40,096 bases of DNA from JACDQM01 sp044373315 (GCF_044373315.1 NZ_JBILQK010000032.1:1-40096), one strand, 5' to 3'; shown: positions 23,298-31,935, counted from the stretch's first letter. Translations and numbers: made by a program. The notes: generated by a model from the sequence alone, not told the origin.

Positions 23298-24776
23298 ATG
23301 GCCATGGAACCCCCATTCTTTGCACCGACCGCGTACGAAACTGCCGAGGCTGCGCTCGCCCAGGCCCAGCGCATCTACAGCGCCAGCACCTGGCACCTGC
23401 GCGATGCCTTGCAGCGCTTCGTCGCTGGCGAAGCCATTGGCCGGGTGCGCGCCTGCTACCCCTTTGTCCGCCTGCGCTGCAGCCATGCGCTGGCACGCGG
23501 CGGCTCGCGCTTGGCCTATGGCTTCGTGGCCGGCCCGGGCACCTATGAAACCACGCTGACCCGGCCCGATCTGTTCGCCAACTACAACCTCGAACAGTTC
23601 CGCCTGCTGCTGCTCAACCATGGCGGCACGCTGGAGGTCGGCAGCAGCAACCAGGCGATCCCGCTGCACTTCGCGCTCGGCGAGGATCAGCATGTGGAGG
23701 GCGAGCTCAGCACCGAGCGCCGCCAGCAGCTGCGCGATTGCTTCGACCTGCCCGATCTGGCCGCCATGGACGATGGCATTGCCAACGGCACGCATGAGAC
23801 GCGACGCGGCGAGCCCGAGCCGCTGTCGCTGTTCACCGCACCGCGCGTGGACTATTCACTGCAGCGCCTGCGGCACTACACCGGCAGCTCGGCCACGCAC
23901 TTCCAGAACTTCGTGCTGTTCACGAACTACCAGTTCTACATCGACGAGTTCATCCGTCTCGGCCATGAGCTGATGCAGCACGAGCAGGACGACTACGCCG
24001 CCTTTGTCGAACCTGGCAATGTGATCACGCGCTGCGGTGCTGCTGCGCAGGCCGAGGGCACGGCGCCGCCGCGCCTGCCGCAGATGCCGGCCTATCACCT
24101 GGTGCGCGCGGACGGCAGCGGCATCACGATGGTCAATATCGGCGTCGGCCCGGCCAATGCCAAGACCATGAGTGACCACCTCGCGGTGCTGCGTCCGCAT
24201 GCCTGGCTGATGCTGGGCCACTGCGCCGGCCTGCGCAACAGCCAGGCTCTGGGCGACTATGTGCTGGCGCATGGCTATGTGCGCGAGGACCATGTGCTGG
24301 ACGAGGAGCTGCCGCTGTGGGTGCCGATTCCGCCGCTGGCCGAGGTGCAGGTGGCGCTGGAGCAGGCGGTGGCCGAGGTCACCGGCCTGAGCGATGCGGC
24401 GCTCAAGCGCGTACTGCGCACCGGCACGGTGGCCTCGACCGACAACCGCAACTGGGAGCTGCTGCCCAAGTCGCTCGACGGCGGCCCGGAGCGGCGTTTC
24501 AGTCAGAGCCGCGCGATCGCGCTGGACATGGAGAGCGCCACGCTGGCTGCCAACGGCTTTCGCTTCCGCGTGCCCTACGGCACCCTGCTGTGCGTGTCCG
24601 ACAAGCCGCTGCATGGCGAGATCAAGCTGCCAGGCATGGCCGACAAGTTCTACCGCCAGCGCGTTGATCAGCACCTGCGCATCGGGCTGCGGGCCGTCGA
24701 GCTGCTGCGCGCCCAGGGGCCGGACCGCCTGCACAGCCGCAAGCTGCGCAGCTTTGCCGAGGTGGCCTTCCAGTAG
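23298..24776 (+). CDS. amn: AMP nucleosidase
   Basis: Amn hydrolyses AMP to adenine and ribose 5-phosphate and helps set adenylate pools. The 492-residue protein has the family's N-terminal domain (about 1-180) and a C-terminal nucleoside-phosphorylase-like fold. Visible blocks include HYTGSSATHFQNFVLFTNYQFY in parts, MVNIGVGPANAKTMSDHLAVLRP, LMLGHCAGLRNSQALGDYVLAH and the late ALDMESATLAANGFRFRVPYG, whose DMES holds the catalytic region. ATG 23298 is 25 bases after creA, so the two may be cotranscribed. No ribosome site stands out (GGCGC only). Confidence 0.94.
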   Translation: MAMEPPFFAPTAYETAEAALAQAQRIYSASTWHLRDALQRFVAGEAIGRVRACYPFVRLRCSHALARGGSRLAYGFVAGPGTYETTLTRPDLFANYNLEQFRLLLLNHGGTLEVGSSNQAIPLHFALGEDQHVEGELSTERRQQLRDCFDLPDLAAMDDGIANGTHETRRGEPEPLSLFTAPRVDYSLQRLRHYTGSSATHFQNFVLFTNYQFYIDEFIRLGHELMQHEQDDYAAFVEPGNVITRCGAAAQAEGTAPPRLPQMPAYHLVRADGSGITMVNIGVGPANAKTMSDHLAVLRPHAWLMLGHCAGLRNSQALGDYVLAHGYVREDHVLDEELPLWVPIPPLAEVQVALEQAVAEVTGLSDAALKRVLRTGTVASTDNRNWELLPKSLDGGPERRFSQSRAIALDMESATLAANGFRFRVPYGTLLCVSDKPLHGEIKLPGMADKFYRQRVDQHLRIGLRAVELLRAQGPDRLHSRKLRSFAEVAFQ

Positions 24777-24807
24777 AGTCTGTTGAACCCGATATCGAAC
24801 GCCCAAC

Positions 24808-25983
24808 ATGCACTTCGACCTTCCGACGCTGTTCAGCCTGCTGGCCCTGCAGTCCCTGGTGCTGGCACTGGCGCTGCCGGTGCTGATGGGCTGGCACCAG
24901 CTCAGCCCAGGTGGCCGCCACGCCCAGGCCGCGATGACCTTGCACGGTGTGGGCTGGCTGCTGCTGGTGCTGGCGCCGGAGCAGGGCCACCGCTGGGTGG
25001 GCGCGCTGGCGATGGCGGCAATCGCCGCTGCGCTGAGCGCGCTGTGGCTCGCCATCGCGCAATGGCTGGGATCGCGGCGCGGCCGGCGCCTGATGCTGGC
25101 GCTGCCGGCGCTCGCGGCCCTGCTCTATCTGCTGAGCTTCGGCAGCTTCAGCCTGCGCACCAGCAGCAGCAACGCGCTGTTCTGCGCCCAGCTGCTGTTG
25201 CTGTGCCTAGCGCTGATCCAGGCGCCCAAGGGCATGGAGCCGGAGCTGGTGCGCGCCAGCTGGCGCTGGCGCGGCCTGCTGCTGGGCTGTCTGGCCGTGA
25301 TGGCGCTGCTGACCGGCGGACGCGCCGCGCTGGCCGCCCTGCATGAAGCGGCCTATCCAAGTTTTGCCACGCCCCATCCCCTCAACACGCTGTCCATGGT
25401 GCTCAGCGTGCTGGCCGTGCCGCTGACGATGGCCGCAATGCTGGCGGCCTGGCGTGGCGAGGCAGAGAACGCCTTCCAGCGCCTGGCGCAGACCGACGTG
25501 CTGACGGGGCTGTGCAACCGCCGCGCCTTCCTGTCACGTTCGGTAGACCACCTCTCGATGGCACGGCGCTACAAAGAGCCGCTGGCGCTGATGATGCTGG
25601 ACATCGACTTCCTGAAAGCGCTCAACGACAAGCATGGACCGGAGATGGGGGACCGCGCGCTGGCCTTGTTCGGCCGCTGCCTGCAAGAGCAGAAGCGCCT
25701 GGGCGACCTGGTCGGCCGTGTCGGCGGCGAGGAATTTGCCGTGCTGATGATGCGATGCGATGCACAAGGCCCCGAGGCCCTGGACAAGCGCTTGCGCGAG
25801 GCGCTGGCCCTCAAGGCACCGGCAGAACTGGGCTTTGCGCTGGATTTCAGCGCCGGCTGGGCACGCCTGCGGCATGGCGACCGCGATGTCGAGGACCTGA
25901 TGCGCCGCGCCGAGACGGCGCTCTATGAAGCCAAACGCACCGGGCGCGGGCGCCTGCTCGCGGAACCAGGGCTGGAGGGCTGA
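24808..25983 (+). CDS. Membrane diguanylate cyclase (GGDEF)
   Basis: A probable c-di-GMP synthase. About seven hydrophobic segments fill residues 5-215, with no recognised sensory domain. The GGDEF domain starts near AQTDVLTGLCNRRAF. The active-site motif is GGEEF at 306-310, a functional variant. The inhibitory site RxxD is intact five residues upstream (R297 to D300), so feedback by c-di-GMP is likely. DIDFLKALNDKHGPEMGD carries the metal-binding Asp. No EAL domain. The start codon is 31 bases after amn, so transcription from amn is possible. Confidence 0.93.
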   Translation: MHFDLPTLFSLLALQSLVLALALPVLMGWHQLSPGGRHAQAAMTLHGVGWLLLVLAPEQGHRWVGALAMAAIAAALSALWLAIAQWLGSRRGRRLMLALPALAALLYLLSFGSFSLRTSSSNALFCAQLLLLCLALIQAPKGMEPELVRASWRWRGLLLGCLAVMALLTGGRAALAALHEAAYPSFATPHPLNTLSMVLSVLAVPLTMAAMLAAWRGEAENAFQRLAQTDVLTGLCNRRAFLSRSVDHLSMARRYKEPLALMMLDIDFLKALNDKHGPEMGDRALALFGRCLQEQKRLGDLVGRVGGEEFAVLMMRCDAQGPEALDKRLREALALKAPAELGFALDFSAGWARLRHGDRDVEDLMRRAETALYEAKRTGRGRLLAEPGLEG

Positions 25984-26005
25984 GGTCAAACCCGGCCAAT
26001 GGGGC

Positions 26006-26021
26006 TGGCACGCGGCTTGCT
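26006..26021 (+). promoter_or_regulatory. Sigma-54 promoter before the GNAT gene
   Basis: TGGCACGCGGCTTGCT matches the sigma-54 consensus (TGGCACG, N4, TTGC, W) without a box mismatch. Predicted start is about 26032, giving a 58-base leader for the GNAT gene at 26090. Transcription would need an unknown enhancer-binding activator, whose site could lie in the end of the preceding gene. Confidence 0.75.
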
Positions 26022-26037
26022 CAGGGAAAACCATGCC

Positions 26038-26063
26038 CCGCCGGGCCCAGAAGGCCCGGGCGG
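26038..26063 (+). promoter_or_regulatory. GC-rich hairpin in the GNAT leader
   Basis: CCGCCGGGCC (26038-26047) pairs with GGCCCGGGCGG (26053-26063), ten pairs with one bulged G, around the loop CAGAA. It lies inside the predicted leader, 26 bases before the start codon, with no T-run, so a role in RNA stability is more likely than termination. Confidence 0.45.
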
Positions 26064-26089
26064 ACAAGATCCCTGCGTGAGACCCCGCG

Positions 26090-26740
26090 ATGTTCTTCCG
26101 TCAAGCCCAATCCGACATTCCCTCGATCGACCTCGGTTTCCAGGCGGCCCAGTACGAACGCGTTCAACTGCAGCCCGCCGGCCGCCCGGCCCCAGCGCTG
26201 CGCGAGCGGCCTGCGCCTGCGGTCAAGAAGCTGGGCAGCGCCGATCTGCACTGGCTGCCCGCCCTGGCCGATCTGCTGATCGACAACGTGCACCACGGCG
26301 CCAGCCTGGGCTTTCTTGCACCACTGTCGCGCTATGCCGCGCTGGACTATTGGCACGCGGTATTCGCGCGCCTGGGTCCGCGCCACCATCTGTGGATCGC
26401 TTGCGAGGACGAGCAGCCCTCACAGCTGCTGGGTGTGGCGCAGCTGTCGATGTGCCCCTTGGCCAACGCCCACCATCGCGGTGAGGTGCAGGGCCTGATG
26501 GTGCACAGCCAGTCGCGTGGCCGCGGCATCGCCAGCCGACTGATGAGCCGGTTGGAATGCGCCGCCTTGGCCCAGGGGCGCACCCTGCTGGTGCTGGACA
26601 CGCCCGCCGGCTCGCAGGCGGAAGCGGTGTATGCCCATCTGGGCTGGCAGCGCGCCGGCGAGGTGCCCGATTACGACGCCAGCGCCGATGGCCAACTGCA
26701 CAGCACCGCGCGCTACTACAAGCGCCTGCAGATGCCGTGA
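26090..26740 (+). CDS. GNAT family N-acetyltransferase
   Basis: The GNAT core is in residues about 45-215. The acetyl-CoA pyrophosphate loop reads QSRGRGIASRLM (consensus Q/R-x-x-G-x-G/A), preceded by the strand EVQGLMVHS and followed by LLVLDTPAGSQAEAVYAHLGWQRAGEVPDY, the usual beta-5/alpha-4 block. An N-terminal extension of about 45 residues is Pro/Ala-rich and may be disordered. The acceptor substrate cannot be inferred. The gene is alone behind a sigma-54 promoter and converges, with a seven-base gap, on the sugar dehydrogenase gene. ATG 26090 lacks an obvious ribosome site. Confidence 0.87.
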   Translation: MFFRQAQSDIPSIDLGFQAAQYERVQLQPAGRPAPALRERPAPAVKKLGSADLHWLPALADLLIDNVHHGASLGFLAPLSRYAALDYWHAVFARLGPRHHLWIACEDEQPSQLLGVAQLSMCPLANAHHRGEVQGLMVHSQSRGRGIASRLMSRLECAALAQGRTLLVLDTPAGSQAEAVYAHLGWQRAGEVPDYDASADGQLHSTARYYKRLQMP

Positions 26741-26747
26741 ACGGGGC

Positions 26748-27953
26748 TCAGCGCGCCAGGCGCAGCAGCTTGCCGCTGTCGGTCAGCAGCAGCAGCGCAC
26801 CATCCGGCGCCTGGCGCACATCGCGGAATCGCTCGCCCAGGCTGGCAAACATCACCTCACGCGCGAGCACGGTGTTGCCGGACAGGCTCAGTCGCCACAA
26901 GGCCTGACCGGCCAGGGCGCCGGAGAACAGCTGGCCCAGCCACTCAGGAAACATGCGGCCGGTGTAGAACAGTAGGCCGGACGGCGCGATCGATGTGGGC
27001 GTCCAGAAAGTCTGCGCTTCGGCATAACTGGGGGCATGCACACCCCCGCCGATGCGGCAGGCCTCGCCCACCGGGTCGCCGTAATTGCAGCCATAGCTGC
27101 GCAGCGGCCAGCCGTAGTTGCCGCCTGCCCGCGCGATATTGATCTCGTCACCGCCCTGCGGGCCATGCTCGCTGAGCCACAGCTCGCCGGTCTGCGGATG
27201 GATGGCCGCGCCTTGCGGATTGCGGTGGCCGCGGCTCCAGATGCCAGGCAAGGCGCCTGCGCTCCATATCGGGTTGTCGGACGGCAGGCTGCCATCGCGC
27301 TGGATGCGCACCACCTTGCCGAGGGTCTGCGCCAGATCCTGCGCCGGGTTGCCCTGCTGACGCTCGCCCAACGTGATGAACAGACTCTTGTCCGCAGCGA
27401 AGGCCAGGCGCGCGCCGTAGTGGCCGCTGCCGGCCACCTTGGGCCGCTGGCGGAAGATCACGTTCCATTCCTGCAGCGCATTGCCCACCAGCCGCGCACG
27501 CGCCACCACGGTGCCGCTGCGCCCGGCTTCGGCGCCGCTGCCGGGCTCGGAGTAGCTCAGATAGACCCAGGGGCTGCCGGCGAAGTCCGGGTCCAGCGCC
27601 ACATCGAGCAGACCGCCCTGGCCAGCCGCATCGACCGCGGGCAAGCCACTGAGCGTGGCCAGCAGGCTTTTGCCATCCGCACTCAGGCGCAGCAGCGTGC
27701 CGCCGCGCTGCGTGATCAGCAGGCTGCCATCAGGCAAGACCGCCAGCGCCCAGGGACTGGCCAGACCCGTGCGCAAGGTGCTGAGTTGCGGCGGGCCACC
27801 CGGTGCAGGTGCAGGTGCAGGTGCAGGTGCTGGTGCAGGTGCTGGTGCTGGTGCTGGTGCTGGTGCTGGCTCGCCACCACCACCACAGGCCACGCCGATT
27901 AGGGGCAACAGGCTGGCACAAAGCAGGGAGCGGCGGGAAACAGCGGCGGGCAT
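26748..27953 (-). CDS. PQQ-dependent aldose sugar dehydrogenase-like lipoprotein
   Basis: A soluble glucose dehydrogenase-type six-bladed propeller, as in YliI/Asd, which oxidises aldoses with pyrroloquinoline quinone. Diagnostic blocks: GLASPWALAVLPDGSLLITQR, GGLLDVALDP, RGHRNPQGAAIHPQTGELWLSEHGPQGGDEIN (in parts) and GGNYGWPL. The N-terminus (SRRSLLCASLLPLIGVAC) has a twin-arginine pair and a possible lipidation cysteine C23, although glycine at -3 is not ideal. A Pro-Ala repeat linker of about 22 residues follows. ATG 27953 has AGGAG upstream. No pqq synthesis genes are in the window, so the cofactor may come from elsewhere. Length 401. Confidence 0.9.
   Translation of the reverse strand: MPAAVSRRSLLCASLLPLIGVACGGGGEPAPAPAPAPAPAPAPAPAPAPAPGGPPQLSTLRTGLASPWALAVLPDGSLLITQRGGTLLRLSADGKSLLATLSGLPAVDAAGQGGLLDVALDPDFAGSPWVYLSYSEPGSGAEAGRSGTVVARARLVGNALQEWNVIFRQRPKVAGSGHYGARLAFAADKSLFITLGERQQGNPAQDLAQTLGKVVRIQRDGSLPSDNPIWSAGALPGIWSRGHRNPQGAAIHPQTGELWLSEHGPQGGDEINIARAGGNYGWPLRSYGCNYGDPVGEACRIGGGVHAPSYAEAQTFWTPTSIAPSGLLFYTGRMFPEWLGQLFSGALAGQALWRLSLSGNTVLAREVMFASLGERFRDVRQAPDGALLLLTDSGKLLRLAR
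27802..27867. repeat. Eleven tandem hexamers coding a Pro-Ala linker
   Basis: Eleven consecutive six-base units, GGTGCA or GGTGCT on the plus strand, encode alternating Pro and Ala in the sugar dehydrogenase lipoprotein. Because the unit is six bases, gain or loss of units keeps the frame and changes only linker length. Confidence 0.9.
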
Positions 27954-28102
27954 GGCGGACTCCTGAGCTTTGTGGCGCCGCCAGTCTAGGACGGGTGGCA
28001 CAGGCCGGCTGCTGCCTTTTCACCCTGTTACCCCAGTCGGCCTTTGGCGTCGCCGCGGCAGCGAGGAGCTTGCCACGACGCGACAGGCCCAGGACGCCGG
28101 CG

Positions 28103-28132
28103 TTGACGCCGCGCAGCGCCGGCCCCTACACT
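28103..28132 (+). promoter_or_regulatory. Sigma-70 promoter of the riboswitch-dadA transcript
   Basis: TTGACG at 28103-28108 and TACACT at 28127-28132 with an 18-base spacer. The start expected near 28139 coincides with the first base of the riboswitch P1 stem, which supports both calls. Confidence 0.65.
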
Positions 28133-28138
28133 CGCTCC

Positions 28139-28331
28139 CGGATTCAGGAGAGTGCTGCCGCCCCATGCGACGGCCGCCGAAGGCGCAAGCTCCCATACTC
28201 GCTCAGGCCCCGTACTGGATCCGTCAACAAGCCGAATGCTGGAGAGCGTGGTCAGTCAGCTGACCGCCGCCGAAGGAGCAAGGCCGCCATCGGGTGATGG
28301 CCGGCTGAATCTCTCAGGTACCGAGGACAGC
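28139..28331 (+). ncRNA. Tandem glycine riboswitch
   Basis: Two aptamers lie head to tail. Aptamer 1 (28139-28223) closes with CGGAT/ATCCG and contains GCCGAAGGCGCAA and CTCGCTCAGGC. Aptamer 2 (about 28238-28331) closes with GCTG/CAGC and contains GGAGAGCG, GCCGAAGGAGCAA and ATCTCTCAGGTACCGAGGACAG. These are the conserved glycine-aptamer blocks. The linker is about 14 bases. No terminator with a T-run follows, so control may be at translation or RNA level. The gene controlled is dadA, 102 bases downstream. Confidence 0.92.
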
Positions 28332-28432
28332 GGGAGCGGCGCGCGTTTAGCGCTGCACGCTTTCGATGGACTCATACCGTGTCCCGGGCCTGTGCACGCC
28401 TGCGCGTGGATCGCGTCAAGGAGTGCCTTTCC

Positions 28433-29728
28433 ATGCACATCATCGTTCTCGGCGCCGGCGTCACCGGCATCACCTCGGCCTGGTACCTGCGTCAAGCCGG
28501 CCATGAAGTCACCGTCATCGAACGCCAGCCCGCTGCCGGGCTGGAAACCAGTTTTGCCAACGGCGGCCAGATCTCGGTCTCGCATGCCGAACCCTGGGCC
28601 AATCCCGGCGCACCACTGAAGGTGCTGAGGTGGCTGATGAAGGAGGACGCGCCGCTGCTGTTCCGCCTGCGCGCCGACCCCGCGCAATGGCGCTGGGGCC
28701 TTGCCTTTCTGCGCGAATGCCTGCCGGGCCGCACTGCGCACAACATCCGCAACATCGTCAGCCTGGGTCTGTACAGCCGCGCCAAGCTGCGCGAGCTGCG
28801 CGCCCAGTTGGGCCTGCAGTACGAGCAGCTGGACAAGGGCATCCTGCACTTCTACACCAGCGAGGCCGAGTACGCGGCAGCGCAGGAGCCGGCGCGCATC
28901 ATGCGCGAGCAGGGCTGCGAGCTGGACATGAAGACGCCCGATGAATGCGTGGCCATCGAGCCGGCGCTGGCGCAATGCCGTGCGCGCATCGTCGGCGGCA
29001 GCATGACGCCCAGCGACGAATCCGGTGACGCCCACCGCTTTACCCAAGCCTTGGCGGAGCGCTGCGCGGCAGCCGGTGTCAAGTTTCGCTACGAGACGCG
29101 CGTGCTGGGCTTCGCGCGGCACGGCGACGCCATCGACGAGGTGATCTGCGCGAATGCCGCCGGGGTGGTGCAGCGCCTCAAGGCCGATCGCCATCTGCTG
29201 TGCCTGGGCTCGTTCAGCCGCGCCTTCGCCCGCGAGTTGGGGGTGGATCTCAACATCTATCCGGCCAAGGGCTACTCGGTCACGCTGCCGGTGACCGCAG
29301 CCGAGCACAGCTACCAGGTCTCGCTGACCGATGATGAGTACAAGCTGGTGTTCTCGCGCCTGGGCGACCGCCTGCGCATCGCCGGCACGGCCGAGCTCAA
29401 TGGCTATGACACGCAGCTGAACCTGCGGCGCTGCGAGGCCATCTTGCGCCGCACCCGCGAGCTGTTCCCGCAGATGAGCGATGGCAGCGGTGCGCAGTTC
29501 TGGACCGGCCTGCGCCCGGCGACGCCGTCCAACCTGCCCTATATCGGCCGCAGCCGCGTCAGCAATCTGTTCCTCAACACCGGCCACGGCACGCTGGGCT
29601 GGACCCACAGCTGCGGCTCGGGGGCGGCCATCGCCGACATCGTCAGCGGACGGACACCGGCGCTGGACTATGCCTTCACCGGCCTGCCCGCTGGCCGCAG
29701 CATCGTGGGGGTGCAGGCGACCGCCTGA
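28433..29728 (+). CDS. dadA: D-amino acid dehydrogenase (DadA type), glycine-riboswitch controlled
   Basis: A DadA-type FAD flavoenzyme of the inner membrane that oxidises D-amino acids (classically D-alanine) to keto acids and ammonia, passing electrons to the quinone pool. The N-terminal FAD fingerprint is MHIIVLGAGVTGITSAWYL. The DadA block FANGGQISVSHAEPWANPGAPLKVL follows, and the C-terminus has WTGLRPATPSNLPYIG and NLFLNTGHGTLGWTHSCGSG. The 431-residue length equals that of the E. coli protein. ATG 28433 has AAGGAG at 28419-28424. The usual L-alanine racemase partner dadX is not adjacent. The tandem glycine riboswitch upstream suggests that glycine is a substrate or physiological signal here. 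Confidence 0.9.
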   Translation: MHIIVLGAGVTGITSAWYLRQAGHEVTVIERQPAAGLETSFANGGQISVSHAEPWANPGAPLKVLRWLMKEDAPLLFRLRADPAQWRWGLAFLRECLPGRTAHNIRNIVSLGLYSRAKLRELRAQLGLQYEQLDKGILHFYTSEAEYAAAQEPARIMREQGCELDMKTPDECVAIEPALAQCRARIVGGSMTPSDESGDAHRFTQALAERCAAAGVKFRYETRVLGFARHGDAIDEVICANAAGVVQRLKADRHLLCLGSFSRAFARELGVDLNIYPAKGYSVTLPVTAAEHSYQVSLTDDEYKLVFSRLGDRLRIAGTAELNGYDTQLNLRRCEAILRRTRELFPQMSDGSGAQFWTGLRPATPSNLPYIGRSRVSNLFLNTGHGTLGWTHSCGSGAAIADIVSGRTPALDYAFTGLPAGRSIVGVQATA

Positions 29729-29751
29729 TCGGACGCTACCCTCTTGCCGCT

Positions 29752-29803
29752 CAGCGTAGCTTGCCCTACGCTGCCAGTCGGGCCAGGACGCAAGCCCTGG
29801 CCC
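29752..29803. terminator. Two successive hairpins between dadA and the EF-G-like gene
   Basis: CAGCGTAG (29752-29759) pairs with CTACGCTG (29766-29773) around six bases. Then GGGCCAGG (29780-29787) pairs with CCTGGCCC (29796-29803) around eight bases. Neither is followed by a T-run, so they may weaken read-through or protect the dadA 3' end; true termination is unproved. Confidence 0.4.
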
Positions 29804-29841
29804 CGCCCGTCAGAGGTTCAGCAAGACCGAAGGAGTGCGCC

Positions 29842-31935
29842 ATGCCCGTCCAGCCCCAAGCCGGCCCCGACGCCAGCCCCCCCAGCGGCGCGGCGCTGCA
29901 TCCGGGAATCGCCAGGCTGCGCACACTCGCCTTCGTCGGGCCCGCCGGTGCAGGCAAGACCAGCCTGCTCGAAGCTCTGCTGCTGCAGGCTGGCGCCATC
30001 GCCACCGCGGGCTCGGTGGAGCGCGGCAACACCGTCAGTGACCACGATCCGCTGGAGCGCCGCATGCAGCACTCGCTGCATGCCTCGGTCGTGCATATAG
30101 ATCACGCCGGCCTTCGCATCCACGCGGTGGACACCCCGGGCTCGCCCGACTTCATCGGCCAGGCTCTGCCGGCGCTTGAGGCCGCAGATACCGCGGTGGT
30201 GGTGATCAACGCGCAGAACGGCATCGAACTGATGGCCTCGCGCATGCTGGAGACTGCGGCCGCGCGCGGGCTGTGCCGGCTGATCGTGGTGAATCGCATC
30301 GATGCGCCAGGGGTCGACCTGCCGGGTCTGCTGGCCGCACTGCAGCAGACCTTCGGCCGCGAATGCCTGCCATTGAATCTGCCGGCCGCCGGTGCCGGTC
30401 GCGTGCTGGACTGTTTCTTCAACACCGAGGGCAGCAGTGATTTCTCGTCACCCGAGGCGGCGCACCGCGCTTTGGTGGAGCAGGTGGTGGAGGTCGACGC
30501 CGGCTTTGTCGAGCGCTACCTCAACGAGGGCGATGTCGATCCGCGCGAGCTGCATGCGCCGCTGGAGCAGGCACTGCGCGAGGGCCACCTGATTCCGGTC
30601 TGCTTCACCTCGGCCAAGACCGGCGCCGGCGTGCCCGCGCTCTTGGATGTGATCGAGCGCCTGCTGCCCAATCCGGCCGAAGGCAATCCGCCACAGTTCC
30701 TGTCAGGCGAGGGCGACGCCGCTGTGCCGATCACCGCACGACCTGATCCCGAGGCGCATGTGCTGGCCCATGTGTTCAAGATCAATGCCGATCCTTACCT
30801 GGGCAAGCTGGCCGTGCTGCGCGTGCATCAGGGCACGCTCAGGCGCAATGCCCAGCTCTTCGTCGGCCATGCGCGCAAGCCCTTTCGGGTCGCCCATCTC
30901 TTCATGCTGCAGGGCAAGGAGCATTTGGAGGTCGAGCAGGCGCTGCCGGGCGATCTGTGCGCCATCGCCAAGGTCGATGAGCTGCACTATGACGCCGTGC
31001 TGCATGACGCCCAGGAAGATGAGCACATCCATCTGGCGGCACTGGACTTCCCGGTGCCGGTACATGGTCTGGCGGTCAGCCCGCTGCGCCACGGCGATGA
31101 GCAACGCCTGTGGGAAATCCTGCATCGGCTGGTCGATGAAGATCCCTGCCTAAAGGTGGAGCATGTGGGCGCCACCAACGAGACCCTGATCTACGGCCTG
31201 GGAGAGCTGCATCTGCGCATGCTGCTGGAGCGCCTGCGCGACAGCTACAAGTTCGAGGTGCAGACGCAGCCGCCGCGCATCGCCTACCGCGAGACGATTG
31301 CCGCGCCGGCCGAGGGCCATTACCGCCACAAGAAGCAGAGCGGCGGTGCCGGGCAGTTCGGTGAAGTCTGGCTGCGCGTCGAGCCGCTGGCGCGCGGCGC
31401 GGGCTTTGAGTTCGTGGATGCGGTCAAAGGCGGCACCATCCCCGGCCAGTTCATGCCGGCGGTAGAGAAAGGCGTGCGCGCCGCGCTGGCCAGCGGCGCG
31501 GTGGCCGGCTTTCCGCTGGTGGACCTGCGAGTGACCGTCTTCGACGGCAAGCACCATTCGGTGGACAGCAAGGAAATCGCCTTCGTCACCGCCGGCCAGC
31601 GGGCGCTGATTGCTGCGGTGAAGGAAGCAAGGCCCGTGGTGATTGAGCCTCTGGTGCATGTGGAGATCCTGGCGCCCGAGGCTGCGATGGGCGACATCAC
31701 CGGCGATCTGGCCGCACGCCGCGGCCAGGTCAGCGGCACCCGTGCCGCCGTACCCGGTGTGATCACGGTGCAGGGGCTGGCACCACTGGCCGAGTTGGCC
31801 AGCTACCAGACGCGCCTGAACGCGATGACGGCCGGCCAAGGCCGCTACACCATCGCGCTATCGCACTACGAGGCGGTGCCGCCGCAGGTGCAGAGCCAGC
31901 TGATGTCGAGCTACAAGGTCAAGGACGAGGACTAA
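29842..31935 (+). CDS. Elongation factor G-like GTPase paralogue
   Basis: A 697-residue EF-G-type protein with GTPase, translation-factor beta-barrel, and EF-G domains III-V. Domain IV reads YRHKKQSGGAGQFGEVWLRVEP and later GGTIPGQFMPAVEKGVRAAL. GTPase motifs differ from housekeeping EF-G: the P-loop is GPAGAGKTS (33-41); G3 is DTPGSPDF (97-104), with Ser101 where EF-G has the catalytic His; and G4 is NRID (151-154) rather than NKxD. This belongs to the EF-G-like paralogue group rather than canonical fusA, which normally sits beside tuf and rpsL. A role in ribosome function is possible, but its GTPase activity may be slow. ATG 29842 follows AAGGAG. Confidence 0.88.
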   Translation: MPVQPQAGPDASPPSGAALHPGIARLRTLAFVGPAGAGKTSLLEALLLQAGAIATAGSVERGNTVSDHDPLERRMQHSLHASVVHIDHAGLRIHAVDTPGSPDFIGQALPALEAADTAVVVINAQNGIELMASRMLETAAARGLCRLIVVNRIDAPGVDLPGLLAALQQTFGRECLPLNLPAAGAGRVLDCFFNTEGSSDFSSPEAAHRALVEQVVEVDAGFVERYLNEGDVDPRELHAPLEQALREGHLIPVCFTSAKTGAGVPALLDVIERLLPNPAEGNPPQFLSGEGDAAVPITARPDPEAHVLAHVFKINADPYLGKLAVLRVHQGTLRRNAQLFVGHARKPFRVAHLFMLQGKEHLEVEQALPGDLCAIAKVDELHYDAVLHDAQEDEHIHLAALDFPVPVHGLAVSPLRHGDEQRLWEILHRLVDEDPCLKVEHVGATNETLIYGLGELHLRMLLERLRDSYKFEVQTQPPRIAYRETIAAPAEGHYRHKKQSGGAGQFGEVWLRVEPLARGAGFEFVDAVKGGTIPGQFMPAVEKGVRAALASGAVAGFPLVDLRVTVFDGKHHSVDSKEIAFVTAGQRALIAAVKEARPVVIEPLVHVEILAPEAAMGDITGDLAARRGQVSGTRAAVPGVITVQGLAPLAELASYQTRLNAMTAGQGRYTIALSHYEAVPPQVQSQLMSSYKVKDED

